DNA of 64,000 nt from Heterocephalus glaber. Lineage: Eukaryota > Chordata > Mammalia > Rodentia > Bathyergidae. The notes below the pieces were generated by a model. It saw nothing but the letters and a program-made list of their open reading frames with translations, made no database searches and was not told where the DNA came from. The stretch lies in contig NW_004624783.1 in the NCBI RefSeq assembly GCF_000247695.1, positions 4,707,508 through 4,771,507 of the forward strand, written 5' to 3'. Position numbers and translations under genes: made by a program. Below, in pieces: positions 53,970 to 64,000 of the stretch (position 1 is the first letter of the stretch; the number at the start of each line of letters is the position of its first letter).

Positions 53970-54360
53970 CACACACCACAATAGACAAGCCACATACCAC
54001 AACTCACATATGACAACATCCAACACATACCACAACACACACAACACGGCACACACACCATAACACACACTATAACACACACATACCCAACATCACACAC
54101 AACATAAACACTACAACATGTACAACACACACCCCACAACACACACCACAGACTTACGCAACATTACACCCAACACACATACCACACATACACCACAACG
54201 TACACCCAGAACAACACTCCACACACCACACATGTATCCAACATCACATACCACACACGTGCAACACCACACACACAAAGTGTGCTACCACACATACCCC
54301 CAATACACACACTCAGCATACGCGCACAACATGGTACACACAGCACAACACACCCGTCAC
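53855..54360 (+). repeat. C/A-biased degenerate CA-rich tract
   Basis: About 500 bp of irregular 'cacaacacac', 'accacacaca' and 'cataccacaa' units, with few G or T on the + strand. It is an expanded and decayed CA-type minisatellite. Frames through it encode Thr/His on one strand and Cys/Val on the other; none is a gene. Confidence 0.92.
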
Positions 54361-54539
54361 CTGCAGGAGGCTGTTCACGTCCGAACACCACTTTGGGATG
54401 GCAGCTCCTGGATCCCAGCCCTTCTGACTTCTCTCCCCTCGCCCTAGGCGTCTGTGAATCCCCGGCTCCTCACCACCTCTCCCCACTGTGGGCCTTCTTG
54501 CTCCTTCCTGAGAGGGAAATCAACCTCCCAAAGTAGAAG
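54361..54539. other. Unannotated noncoding stretch
   Basis: Nothing recognised. Confidence 0.4.
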
Positions 54540-54907
54540 AGAAGAAATAAAGAGAAAAAAGACAAGGAAAATTTTGATCATTATATTTTTAAAATTGTGG
54601 TTATAAGAAAAACTGTAGCTTCGGGACACAGAAGTTACTCGAGCATTTTTCACTTCCAGGAAACTCACTAAAAAATTCCTAAGAGTCTTAAAGAAAACAA
54701 GCCTATAAAGGGGACTCTCCAGCACCTTCCACCTGTGAATGGCGCTCCCTCCTGTGGACACATCCTCCAGAAAGTAGTGCACTGGGTGCAAACAAGTCTC
54801 AGAGTCTGCCGGGGCGGGGCCTGGGGGACACTGGGAACACATTCTAGAAACTTGAAGACACCAAAGGCCACAAAATACACCCAGTTCCAGGCCACGATAG
54901 CGCCCGC

Positions 54908-54949
<42 letters not shown>

Positions 54950-55045
54950 TGTAAAATTCTGCCTAATAAACTTATTCTGTCCCCTACTGACACACATTTT
55001 GAAAATTCTTTTTCTGTAACAAAAGCCAGAGAACCCACAACTCAT
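54540..55045 (+). mobile_element. Putative ERV-type LTR
   Basis: A TATA-like 'gcctataaagg' (54701) precedes 'gcctaataaacttattctg' (54961) and an end region 'taacaaaagccagagaaccc'. This order (TATA, poly(A) signal, short U5-like end) fits an LTR. A (TC)n microsatellite lies inside at about 54905-54948. Ends and family are unresolved. Confidence 0.4.
54905..54948 (+). repeat. (TC)n microsatellite
   Basis: About 40 bp of 'tc' units. It gives Ser-Leu or Arg-Glu translations in the frames crossing it. Confidence 0.95.
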
Positions 55046-56224
55046 CCCCTGTGTGGGTAAGTCAAGATCCCCCAGCTCCTTTTTAGGGGAGCTCCTGAGA
55101 CCCCATGGGGACACCCCTGCTTCAAAGCACTTTCTGCTTTCCCATGCGCTATCTCACCTGCTTTCCCTTTTGCTGTCTCAACAATCCCAAGGCCACTATT
55201 ATTACTTTGAGGAGGAGGAGGCAGAGACCCAGCCATCTGGAATTCCTAGCCCACTCATGAGGGGCAGGAGAGGCCAATTCTTCCAGCCCTGCCAGTGCCT
55301 TCCCCTCTATGTCCCCAGGTCACCAGCAGACGCCCCACAGTCTATTCTCCACCCCTCTCCTACACCAACACTCCACCCTCCCGCCCCACACCTGTCCCTT
55401 CAAAGCCCTGGTGTGATGGGAGGGACGGGGAGGGGAATCAAGCCTTCCCCAGGGAAAACCCACAGCCCCAAAGGCAAAGGGTGATCAGCCTGGGAACAGC
55501 AGGTAACTCAGACCCAAGGGCAGGTCCTGAGACTCTTTGCCTCTCAGGGCTTCCGCACTTTCCAGGAGCCCAGCCCCAGAGCCTTAAGGGCTTCAGGGTG
55601 CTCCCAGAACCCCACTCTGGGGACACCTGCTCCGGACATGAGTAGGCCTCTTTCAGGCTCAGTATTTAGCCCATGGCTTGGACCACCGGAGACAAGCCAG
55701 GTGCCCGGGGCACAGGTGTAACAAGTGAGGAAGGAAGGCCCTGCCCCGGCACAGTACCCTGCTGACTCTGGACCGCCCACCCCGCAGGGGTCCCCTGACT
55801 TCCCCACCTCCTCTCACCACCACCTTCTTCCTCTCCAGGATCCCAACACCTGTATTTTCTCATCTGAAAAACGGCAACGGAAAACCTCACACAGCCAATG
55901 CAGCGACCGAGTGAAATAACCCAGACGTTTCCAAACCTTCTGTAGCTCCCAAATCTGTTGTTGGTTCCTACTTATTTTATTTATTTTTGAAGTGTTTATG
56001 GAAGCAGTGTAGGTTCATAGCTAAAGTGTTCAGGAACTGTAAACATGACAGGAATGAGGGGTGCTCTGGTCAAAGTTCCTAGGGGTAGGGGAGGGGAAGG
56101 CAACAGAGCCCCTACTCTGAGGATCTCGAAAGTGGGAAAACTTCCTGATAGCACCTGAGAAACTAAAGCAGCCCTCAGCATTCAATGGCCCCACAATAAT
56201 GGGCGGTCACACTCGGAATCCAAG
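55046..56224. other. GC-rich noncoding stretch
   Basis: Overlapping frames on both strands with no domains. No gene supported. Confidence 0.4.
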
Positions 56225-56605
56225 CTCCAGGGTCCATCACTGATGAATGGATAAAGAAAATTGTGATATTTACACACAATAGAATATTATTCAGCTTTAC
56301 AAAGGAAGGAAATTCTGACACATGTGCCACATGGATAAACCTTGAGGATATTGTGCTAAGTGAAATACTCCATTACAAAAGGAAAAATACTATGTAAGTC
56401 CACTTACAGGAGATATCTGAGCTATCTGAATCCATCAGCCTCAGTAATTGAAGGCAGAATGGTGGTCATGGGACAGGGGCGGGGCTGGGGGAGATGAGTC
56501 AGTTTAGTGGGAACAAAGTTTTGGTTTCACGCAATGAAAAGTTCTAGAGATCTGTTGCATAGCCAGATGAGTACATTTGACTCTGCTGAACTCCACACTT
56601 AAAAA
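56225..56605 (+). mobile_element. L1 3'-UTR copy
   Basis: 'actgatgaatggataaagaa', 'acacaatagaatattattca', 'attgtgctaagtgaaatact' and 'atgaaaagttctagagatct' are the ordered 3'-UTR phrases of old L1s on the sense strand. 5' truncated. Confidence 0.8.
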
Positions 56606-56607
56606 TG

Positions 56608-56763
56608 GATGCCAGGCGTGGTGACGCACACCTGCAATCCCAGCACTCTGGAGACTGAGACAGAAGGACCGCTGTGAGTTTCAGGTCAGCCTGGGCTCCA
56701 TAGTAAGCAAGGCCAGCATAAACTACATAGTGAAACCCTGTCTCAAAAAAAAAAAAAAAAAAA
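56608..56763 (+). mobile_element. B1 SINE with internal duplication
   Basis: 'gatgccaggcgtggtgacgc' to 'gtgaaaccctgtctcaaaaa' with 'aggtcagcctgggctccata' and 'aaggccagcataaactacat' as the two duplicated blocks. It inserted at the end of the L1. Confidence 0.88.
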
Positions 56764-56774
56764 TGGTGAGGATG

Positions 56775-56965
56775 AGCCAGAAGCAGCGATGCACACCTGT
56801 ATGTAATCTCAGCTACTGGGGAAGCTGAGGCAGGGAGATCCCAAGTTGGAGGGCAGTCTGGGCAACTTAGCAAGACTCTGTTTCCAAATACAAAATAAAA
56901 AGGGCCGGAGATGTGGCTCAGTGGGAGCACCTGCCTAGCATAAGGGTTCACTCCTCGGTGACACA
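56775..56965 (+). mobile_element. B1-dID composite SINE
   Basis: B1 half 'agccagaagcagcgatgcac' to 'caagactctgtttccaaata', then ID half 'gggccggagatgtggctcag' to 'agggttcactcctcggtg'. Confidence 0.82.
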
Positions 56966-58962
56966 CTTAACACATACACACACAATATGGTGAGGAAAGT
57001 AAATTTGATGTTACTTTTTTTACAACTAAAAATAAAGTGACACTACAAGAATGAATCCAAGTGAATGGTGGCCTGAGAGGGTGCTGGGTTCAAAATGTGG
57101 GATGGGGCAGCCAGGAACATTCCTCCCTCCCCTCCCCAAGGTTTCACCCAACTAAGACCAGGTTTCCACAAACAACCACGCCAGCTTCAAAGGCCAAAGT
57201 CACAGAGAGCCAAGTGGAGGAGGTGGAGGAGGGAGATTGTTTATGTGCTGTTTGGGAGAATTTATGAGCTCCAGCTCTATTCTGCGGGCTGCACTGCAGG
57301 CTGTTTCGAGAGCAGATGCTGACCCAGGCACCTCCAACACAGTCCAGGCCCTGGCTGCAGGGACCAGCCCAGTGCCAGGAACACTGCCCTGCTCCCCAAC
57401 TGTGCAAAGCTAGGTCACACAACCAGGGCTCCCCAACACACTTGCAGTTCCAGCGTTTCTCAGAAGCGTCCTCCCCAGAAGTGCCAAAGACTATTGCCAG
57501 CCAGCACCCTCTGGCACCCGATCTTTGCCCCGGGCACCCTCGAGCTCTGCCTGTAGCTACTACCTTCAGATGTGAGCACAATCACCTGGATGGACATCAG
57601 CCGCACGTCCCTGCCAAGGAGGGAGCAGGGTGTACCTACCAGCAAGACAGGTGCCTACAGCATTTCTAACCCCTCAGGCAAACAGCTGGGTGGGAGTTGG
57701 AGAGGTAGGTGTGTCTGGGCAGACGATGCTGGAGATGGAGGCCAAGCCCCACGGCCACCAGCCCTGGCTCCACCACTTGACAAGAAAATGCTCCGGAGCT
57801 CGAGACAGAAATGGCAGGCTCTTGACACATTTACCTTTTCCAGTCCTCAGAACCACCCACAAAAGGAAGGGAGCTTATCTCCATCCCAGGAAACTGACCA
57901 GACACTGACTAGCTGCCCAAGGTCACTGGGAAGGAGGGAAAGAGGAGGGATGGGAATCAATCGATCCGCACACTGATGCCTCCCCGCACGGCTCAGGCTC
58001 AGCTCCTAAAGACCATCCTCCCAAACCAACCCCCGGCACTGAAAAGCCTTATGCCATCCTCTCAGCCAAGCCCAAAGCACCTGTCCCTAGGTCCCTTCGT
58101 TCCCCAATTGCCCACCTCCTGCTGGCTTCCAGGCCAGTCCCACCCTTCATTCCATCTGCATGAACTGTAGTTAACTTTTAGTTCTCAATGAGCTTTTCCT
58201 TCTGCCTCGCTAGCCACAGATCACCCCAGGCTTTGGGAAAAATGGACCTCACACTCTGCCTCTGTGTCCTGGCCTGCTGGACCCTTTCTCCTACTCCAGC
58301 TCTGAGTTTTCCGTAATCCTTCCTCTTTATTTTCCCTTCCCTCAGCGTCCCTTGGAATTGTTTTGTCATCCTGGTCAGAGTGTCCCAACTAGGAACACAC
58401 GTATTCTCCTGGACCTCTCAAACACAAAAACAACAGCACAGCCACCCCAAACAAAAGGAACAATGTTGGAGCCTGGGATGGAGTCAGGTCTAATTCCAGG
58501 AACAGAGTTGGGGAGGGACATTCCTGGGCTGGGGCCAGAGAGTGGGGTTATCTCCCTGATTTCTCTTAAAAGTGCTTGCTTCACTTCAAAGGAGCTTTTA
58601 GTGATGGGCTCTGGCAGTCAGAGCCTGTCCAGTGGGCAGCAGTAAAAGCGTGAGAAGGAGCAGAAGTGGGCCCGCCCACCACAGAGCCAGATTGTCAGGG
58701 CAGATTCCAGAGAGATTTACGGTCCTGACTCTGAGTCCTGCCTCTTCCAGGTGGCCTCTTCTATGGCAAAGGGAGAAACAGAGGCAGCTGACAGGTGGTG
58801 TCCAGTGCTGTGGAGTGGTAAGACTCCGGACCACCCTGATTTCTGCTCCCACTCTGGCCCCCACCATGTTTCCTACCTCAATTCACGGCTGAAGGGGTAG
58901 TGCTGGGACAAGGGCCTTTCAGGGAGACCCTGTGTCCAACAGGGTCAGTGTAGAATTCCAGA
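56966..58962. other. GC-rich noncoding stretch, about 2 kb
   Basis: No repeat recognised and no gene supported. Several 60-145-residue frames exist on both strands (for example 57144-57581 minus), all mirror or overlap each other without domains. Confidence 0.4.
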
Positions 58963-59098
58963 GGGTGGGACTCCATGGCATGCACCTGTAATCCCAGCTA
59001 CTCAGGAGGCTGAGACAAGAGGATCATCGGAGCCCATGAGTTTGAGGCCAGCCTGGGCAACTTAGCAAGAGCCTGTCTCAAAAAAGAAAGAAAGAAAA
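58963..59098 (+). mobile_element. B1 SINE
   Basis: 'agggtgggactccatggcat' to 'gcaagagcctgtctcaaaaa' with a GAAA-rich tail. The central duplication is absent. Confidence 0.85.
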
Positions 59099-59160
59099 CT
59101 CCACACACCTCACAGGGCCTGCACTTTGGGCCAAGTCTCAAGGAGAAAATAGAAAGAGTA

Positions 59161-59330
59161 CAGCTGGCGGCGGTGGTGCACGTCTGCCATCTTAGCTACC
59201 TCGGAGCCCGAGGCAGGAGGATCACAAGTTCAAGGCCTGTCTGTCGACTTGGTGAGACTGTCTTAAGAAGTGTGGGGTGGGGGGTGCTGAGGGTGCAGCC
59301 TCAGTCCCCAGTGCCACACAGCAAAAAGAA
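59161..59330 (+). mobile_element. B1-dID composite SINE
   Basis: B1 half 'ctggcggcggtggtgcacgt' to 'ggtgagactgtcttaagaag', then a reduced ID half ending 'cagtccccagtgccaca'. Confidence 0.7.
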
Positions 59331-59454
59331 AAGGAGTCACAGACTGCCTTTAGTGAGCACCACACTGGGGTTCTGCTTTACACCAAGGTGTTTTTCCCCT
59401 CAAAGCCTTTTGGCCACCTGTGAGGTAGGGGTTGTACCATCTTTCCAAATTAAT

Positions 59455-60365
59455 AAAGTAACTCAATACCACTAATCACTAGGAAAATGCAAGCTCAAAT
59501 CACAATGAGATACCACCTCACACTCAATAGGATGGCTACTGCCAAAAAAAAAAAAAGCAGTATTTAGGAGGATGTGAGGAAATTGGAACCCAGGTGCACT
59601 GTTGGTAGGAGGGTAAAATGCAGCTGCTGTGAAAAAACAGCAGAGTGATTTCTCAAAAAACTAAAAATTGCAAGAATATGCTTGACTTCAGAAGTTTACA
59701 TACCAAATCATGGTTTATGATCAGTAAATAGAGCAAATTTTCTCTTAATAAAAAATAGAATAACCATATGGTGAAGCACTTCCACTTCTGTGTAATACCA
59801 AAGAACCAAAAGCAGGGACTTGGAAAGACATGTGTGTCCATGTTCATACGAAGCATGTTCATATGAACCATACAATAGCAGCAACCCAAGTGTCCTTCAA
59901 CGAATGATGAACTATCAAAATGTGGAAAAAGTGCTGAGTGGTAGAGCATGTGCTTAGCATGCCTGAGGCCCAGAGTTCAACACCCCCAGTACCAAAAAGA
60001 AACCCGAAAGGAAACAAAAATGTGTTGGATGTACATCATGGAATATTATTAAGCTCCTAAAAGGAAGAAAATTCTGAAGCATGCTATGACGTGAATGAAA
60101 TTTGGGGGCACATACTAAGTGAAATAAGGAAGTCACAAAAAGACAAAAAGGTACTGTTTGATTCTAGGGATAGTAGGTAACTGGAGCAGTCAAATTCACA
60201 ACACAGAAAGCAGCAAGGTGCTTGTCAGGGCCTCTAGAGAGGAGGGAACAAGAAGGCATTGTTTAATGGGCAGTTTCAGTTTTGCAAGAGGAAGCGTTCT
60301 GGGAAGGATGGTGATGATGGATGACCAGTACTTAATGGCACTAAACTGTACACATAAAGATGACA
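59455..60365 (+). mobile_element. L1 3'-UTR copy
   Basis: 'aaatcacaatgagataccac' (59495), 'aggatgtgaggaaattggaa' (59569), 'acccaagtgtccttcaacga' (59884) and 'tggaatattattaagctcct' (60038) follow L1 3'-UTR order. An old ID interrupts at 59931. A patch at about 59671-59757 does not fit and may be another insertion. Confidence 0.75.
59931..59999 (+). mobile_element. Old ID SINE in L1 3' UTR
   Basis: 'gctgagtggtagagcatgtg' to 'agagttcaacacccccagta' is the older ID form with a short A-tail. Confidence 0.8.
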
Positions 60366-60371
60366 GAGATC

Positions 60372-60570
60372 AAGCTGGGCACCATGGTGCACACCCATAA
60401 TCCCAGCACTGAGGGAGGCTGACAGAGAAGGATCATAAATTTGAGTCCTTACTAGACAACTTAGTGAGACTCCCTCCATCAACCAGTCAGTCAATTAATA
60501 GGACTGGAGATACTTCTTAGTGGTAGAGCACCCAGGGATCCAGTCCCCAGCACTGCCAAAATATATATAG
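60372..60570 (+). mobile_element. B1-dID composite SINE
   Basis: B1 half 'aagctgggcaccatggtgca' to 'acttagtgagactccctcca', a 'gtcagtcaatta' linker, and ID half 'ggactggagatacttcttag' to 'cagtccccagcactgcc'. Confidence 0.8.
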
Positions 60571-60656
60571 GGCAGCCTGAGTCCTCTATGGGTGTAGCAA
60601 CAGAGGGTTTTAAACCAGGGGTACTGTGATTGGATTTTGTTTTAGAAGTAACTCCG

Positions 60657-60850
60657 GGGCCAGGTGTGGTATACACACCTGTAATCCCAGCTACTTAGGA
60701 GGCCAGCAAGTTTGAGGCCAGCCTGGGCAACTCATCAAGGCCTTGTTTCAAAATAAACAAAATAAAAAGGGCAGGAGATGGAATTCAGCGGTATGGAGCT
60801 TGCCTAGCATGAGAGAGGTCCTGGGTTGGCTCTCCAGCACTGTAGAGAGA
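60657..60850 (+). mobile_element. B1-dID composite SINE
   Basis: B1 half 'ggggccaggtgtggtataca' to 'aaggccttgtttcaaaataa', then ID half 'gggcaggagatggaattcag' to 'tggctctccagcactg'. Second composite within 300 bp on the same strand. Confidence 0.83.
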
Positions 60851-61959
60851 GGAAGGGGTGGGGGAGAACTCAAGAGTGTGGCTCTTAATTTATCCTTCAG
60901 AGGCCAGCAAACCCCTGCTGTAATGGGTGGGCTCAGGGCCCCAATGGGAGCTTCCAGAGTGTCCAGGATCCAGGCATTACAGCACACGAACTGCACCCCA
61001 TCTCTGTGCTCCGAGGGCATGCTAACATTTCCATAGGGATGCCCTTAACAGGAGGGCTTGGAGAAGCAGCCCAACCCTGAGGAGCTGGGCCACGCTCTGA
61101 TCCAGCGCTGCGGGTGAGACTCACCTTGCCCACCCAGCCCTCCATGTCCGCCATCTATAACACAGAGTCATGGAAAGGATTCTCCAGATTGCCTGTCTCT
61201 GATAAATTATGACTTTAGGAGCCAGGGTAGAAGGGACACACTAGATGCTTTTCCCCCAAAGAGTGGAGTATTTTTATCCTCCTAAGCAGCTCAACAGTGT
61301 CAGGAGCTGATCACAGCAGACAGCTGAGTACAGAGACCAAGGTTTGAAGGTCTGAGTCTCTGACAACCACAGAGAGAACCCAGGTGTTCCAATTCCCCCA
61401 AAGCAGCCCAGGGTTCCCAGGGTCAGCTGCGTCCCGAGACAGGAGCCTGTCTGGCTACAGCCCCGTGGCCATTGCACCTGCTGTCACCGAGGGCCCAGAG
61501 ACTCCTGAACTCCATCAGCTCCTGCCCTGACACAACATCTCCCTATATCTGCCTGACTTGTCAGAGCTGGGCGGGGAGAGGGAGGCCGCCCTTGACCACC
61601 AGGACGGGTGAGAGCAACCCGGTTCTGGTTAGGAGGTGTGGGTGAAGACCCCTCCGGACTCTCGCTCTTCTCCGAACTACAGTGCGCCCTGCCTCTGGGC
61701 TGACTGCGCCATCCTGGCCATCCTGCCATCTTTCTCTGGAGGCCCCTCCCCACTCCCCTCATGGGGCTCAGCCCTGTCCCTCCAGGCTGATCCGTCTGCG
61801 GCCTAACCCAGCCAACTGCCTGCACCACCCCTGTAGCCCTGACTCGCTGACTGCAGCTTGACGGATGTCAAATTACTGATTCCCTTCCCCAAACTGGCTC
61901 CCTGTCTCCCTCAAAGACACCCAGCACCTCTGACTTTATGTGACAGGTCACAACACGCT
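60851..61959. other. GC-rich noncoding stretch
   Basis: No gene or repeat recognised. The 114-residue minus frame at 61484-61828 has no supporting feature. Confidence 0.4.
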
Positions 61960-62310
61960 ATCTGTTCCAATGTCAGCCATCCTCTCCTCACCCTCCTACC
62001 ACAGGACCCTTACTTAGCCTTTTGACCTGCATTACTACAGTGTGTCTCAATGGCCCCTGGTTTCCAAACCATCCCCACACTGACCACCAAGAGTATTTTC
62101 CAAGACATAGATATGCTCACGCTACTCTCTTCCCCTTCTCTCTCTCAGTTCCCCAGGAACTTCAACCCCTTCATAACCCGACCTCGCCCACCTTGCAGCA
62201 TCTGCTCTCTCCACCTCCAAAGAGCTCTGCTCTTCAGAACATCCATATCAGCTCTTTCTGAAACACACCATGCGGTCAAGGCACTTTTCCCATGCTGTTC
62301 CTACAAATGC
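61960..62310. mobile_element. Old mammalian-wide interspersed repeat (copy 3)
   Basis: 'cctcccaccctcctaccaca'-like C/T-rich text, 'cttttcccatgctgttccta' and 'ttccccaggaacttcaaccc' resemble the sequences at 2325 and 23450. The 149-residue open frame at 62050-62499 starts inside it and is discounted. Confidence 0.35.
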
Positions 62311-64000
62311 CTATGCCGATACAGACCGAGTTTGGCAAGGGGAATCAGTCCACCCAGCATCAGGGCCCAGTACCAGCCACATGGATGCATTTGGGTTCCA
62401 AGTCATCATTTCCTACCTCACCTCGATGTGCTGGGTTTGCCCCCCAGACCACCCCTGCATCTGGGTGTGGAAGCCAGGGCCACCTTGCTACCTTCCTAGG
62501 GATACCCAATCCAGAGAACATCACCTGGCTTGCACAGAACTGGAGAGGGAGGCTGGGGGAACATGCCGTTGGAATTCCAGGGCTCCTAACCAGCACCATT
62601 TGACATCATCCCCCAAGTTGTACCAGGAACAGGGAGCCCATAAGAACACTGGAAGTTTCTCTAACTAAACAACAGAGTACTGGGTACGAGGCAGCTCCAG
62701 ACGCAGCCCACGGCTAGCAGCTGGCGAGGGTGCGGGGCTCGGCCTTTATCATCATGTCAGCCGAGCCAGGGGCCAGGCCTCCTCAGTGCTACCCTGGGCG
62801 GAGGAAGGAGGGTCGGAGGAAGTGCAGGGATGATGGAGTGCTGTCTCTAGCTCGGTCAATTAAGAAGGAGTTAAAAGGGCCTTCGTGTTATTCCACTTAT
62901 GAGAGGAATGTGGCTTGGGGCCTTGGTTCCCAGTACCTGCTCTCAACCTCTGGTCGTGGCTCCCCTGATAAGGGTGCTCAGGAGTGAGGCTCTGTCTCTG
63001 GGAAAGCTTTCCCTAGCTATGTGCTCCCCCAACAGGCCCCCCGGGCCTCTCTGCACGTCCCAGTCTGTCTGCTCTGCATTCTATTTATTCTATATTCTCT
63101 AAGATGTGACTGAGTCTCGCATCCCCATCCCGGGAAGATGTGGCCACAGGAGCCGTGAGGTTTGAATGGACAACCGTGCTACATCAGCACCAGGGCTCAT
63201 GATAGCATTCATGCCCAGCATTAGTGTGGGGACAAATGGTTCTGTGGAAAGACCAGTGGCCCAAGGTCCTAAGCCCTGTGAGCTAGACAAGGTCACTTTC
63301 TCTCTCTCAGGCTGGTTTTCCTGACTCTAAACTTGAGCTATACAAGAGAGCTGTCTTGAGCTCACTGCAGGGTGTGCCTGGTGGGACCTCTTCCTTGTTC
63401 TGGAGGTCAGGAAGTGCACAGCTGAGCATGTCAGAATGGGGGACCATCTGACCTTGCACCTCAAGTACCCAAAGCTGCCTCCAAGCTGCTCCCCAGCTCC
63501 TTTCTCTAGTCCATCCTGTGGGGGCCCAGCCCGGGCTTCCATTTCTCCTCTTAGCCGAGGCTGATTTCATCCTCACCTCACACTTAACAAGCCCTCCAGC
63601 CTCTGAGTGCAGACGGAAGCAAAGTCTTGTGTCCCCAAGGTCTTGAGATCCATGAGACAGTCCAAGAACCCCGCTAAAACCAAGACCAGAGCATCGCACA
63701 GCTGGTGCCTGAGCATCACTCAGAGGCTGGGCTTCCAACCCTATGGGCGCCCCTGTCCCAGACTCTGCTTTCCTGCCTCCTTACAGTACCCCGCCTGTGC
63801 CCCAGGCCTCGCCCACAGCCCCTTCTCACAATTCTGTGTGTGTCTTTGCTGCCAACACCACAGACCCTCACACCCAGGCACGTGAAGACCAACCTTGGGG
63901 TGGACAGAGGATTCTTTGCCTCAAAGGCATCCTTGTGTTGCTGTGTCCAGGGGTGGTAGGAGGAGATGATGGTCATCCAGGGAAAGGAGGAATGAGCAAA
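62311..64000. other. GC-rich noncoding stretch to window end
   Basis: About 1.7 kb of unique-looking sequence. Frames up to 143 residues occur on both strands and overlap heavily, with no recognised domain or splice structure. A gene beyond the window edge cannot be excluded. Confidence 0.4.

Noticed and set aside
53541..54391. Cys/Val-rich minus-strand 'proteins'
   Set aside because: They are translations of the complement of the C/A-rich tract.
61484..63738. Several 100-150-codon frames near the window end as exons
   Set aside because: All overlap each other on both strands in GC-rich DNA, without consistent splice sites or domains.

Overview
The window is non-murid rodent nuclear DNA, judged entirely from its repeats. 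It holds many tRNA-Ala-derived ID SINEs, many B1 (7SL-derived) SINEs, and B1 followed by an ID-like half in one unit (the B1-dID type of composite, known from squirrels, dormice, beavers and related rodents). Several full B1 copies carry an internal duplication of the 'ctacatagtgagttcaaggcc' type. No Alu or clear B2 elements were seen. A squirrel-related or castorimorph (beaver/kangaroo-rat) rodent fits best; the species cannot be fixed from sequence alone.
No host protein-coding gene can be supported. The open frames are short and fall inside L1, SINE, LTR, simple-repeat or GC-rich noncoding sequence. None matches a recognisable protein domain apart from decayed LINE reverse transcriptase. 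The window is intergenic or deep intronic.
Layout: 1-7 kb is unique sequence plus an antisense MaLR-type LTR, old repeats and degenerate L1/HAL1-like DNA. 7-20 kb is an AT-rich block of old L1 copies (mostly + strand, one tail-to-tail partner on the minus strand at 17.9-19.3 kb), peppered with ID, B1 and LTR insertions nested up to three deep. 20-25 kb is AT-rich, with an antisense L1 5' region, a GATA microsatellite and MIRs, one split by a Tigger-like MITE. 25-33 kb is GC-richer unique sequence with MIR, L2 and two ERVL-MaLR LTRs, and two CTCF-like motifs near 28 kb. 33-48 kb is mixed, with a CR1/L3 LINE fossil at 35.5 kb, solo-LTR-like blocks, MIRs and IDs. 48-64 kb is GC-rich, with a CpG-dense gene-less segment at 52.9-53.8 kb containing a third CTCF-like motif and abutting a 500 bp C/A-only tract. 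It also holds L1 3' ends, several B1-dIDs and long unique stretches.
The best biology here is retrotransposition history. Observed cases are an ID-ID-L1 chimera inside a B1 inside an L1, two sites hit successively by ID and B1, a tailless truncated ID with perfect target duplication, at least three ID subfamilies of different age, and many target-site duplications precise enough to date insertions. I found no evidence of a new multi-gene system.
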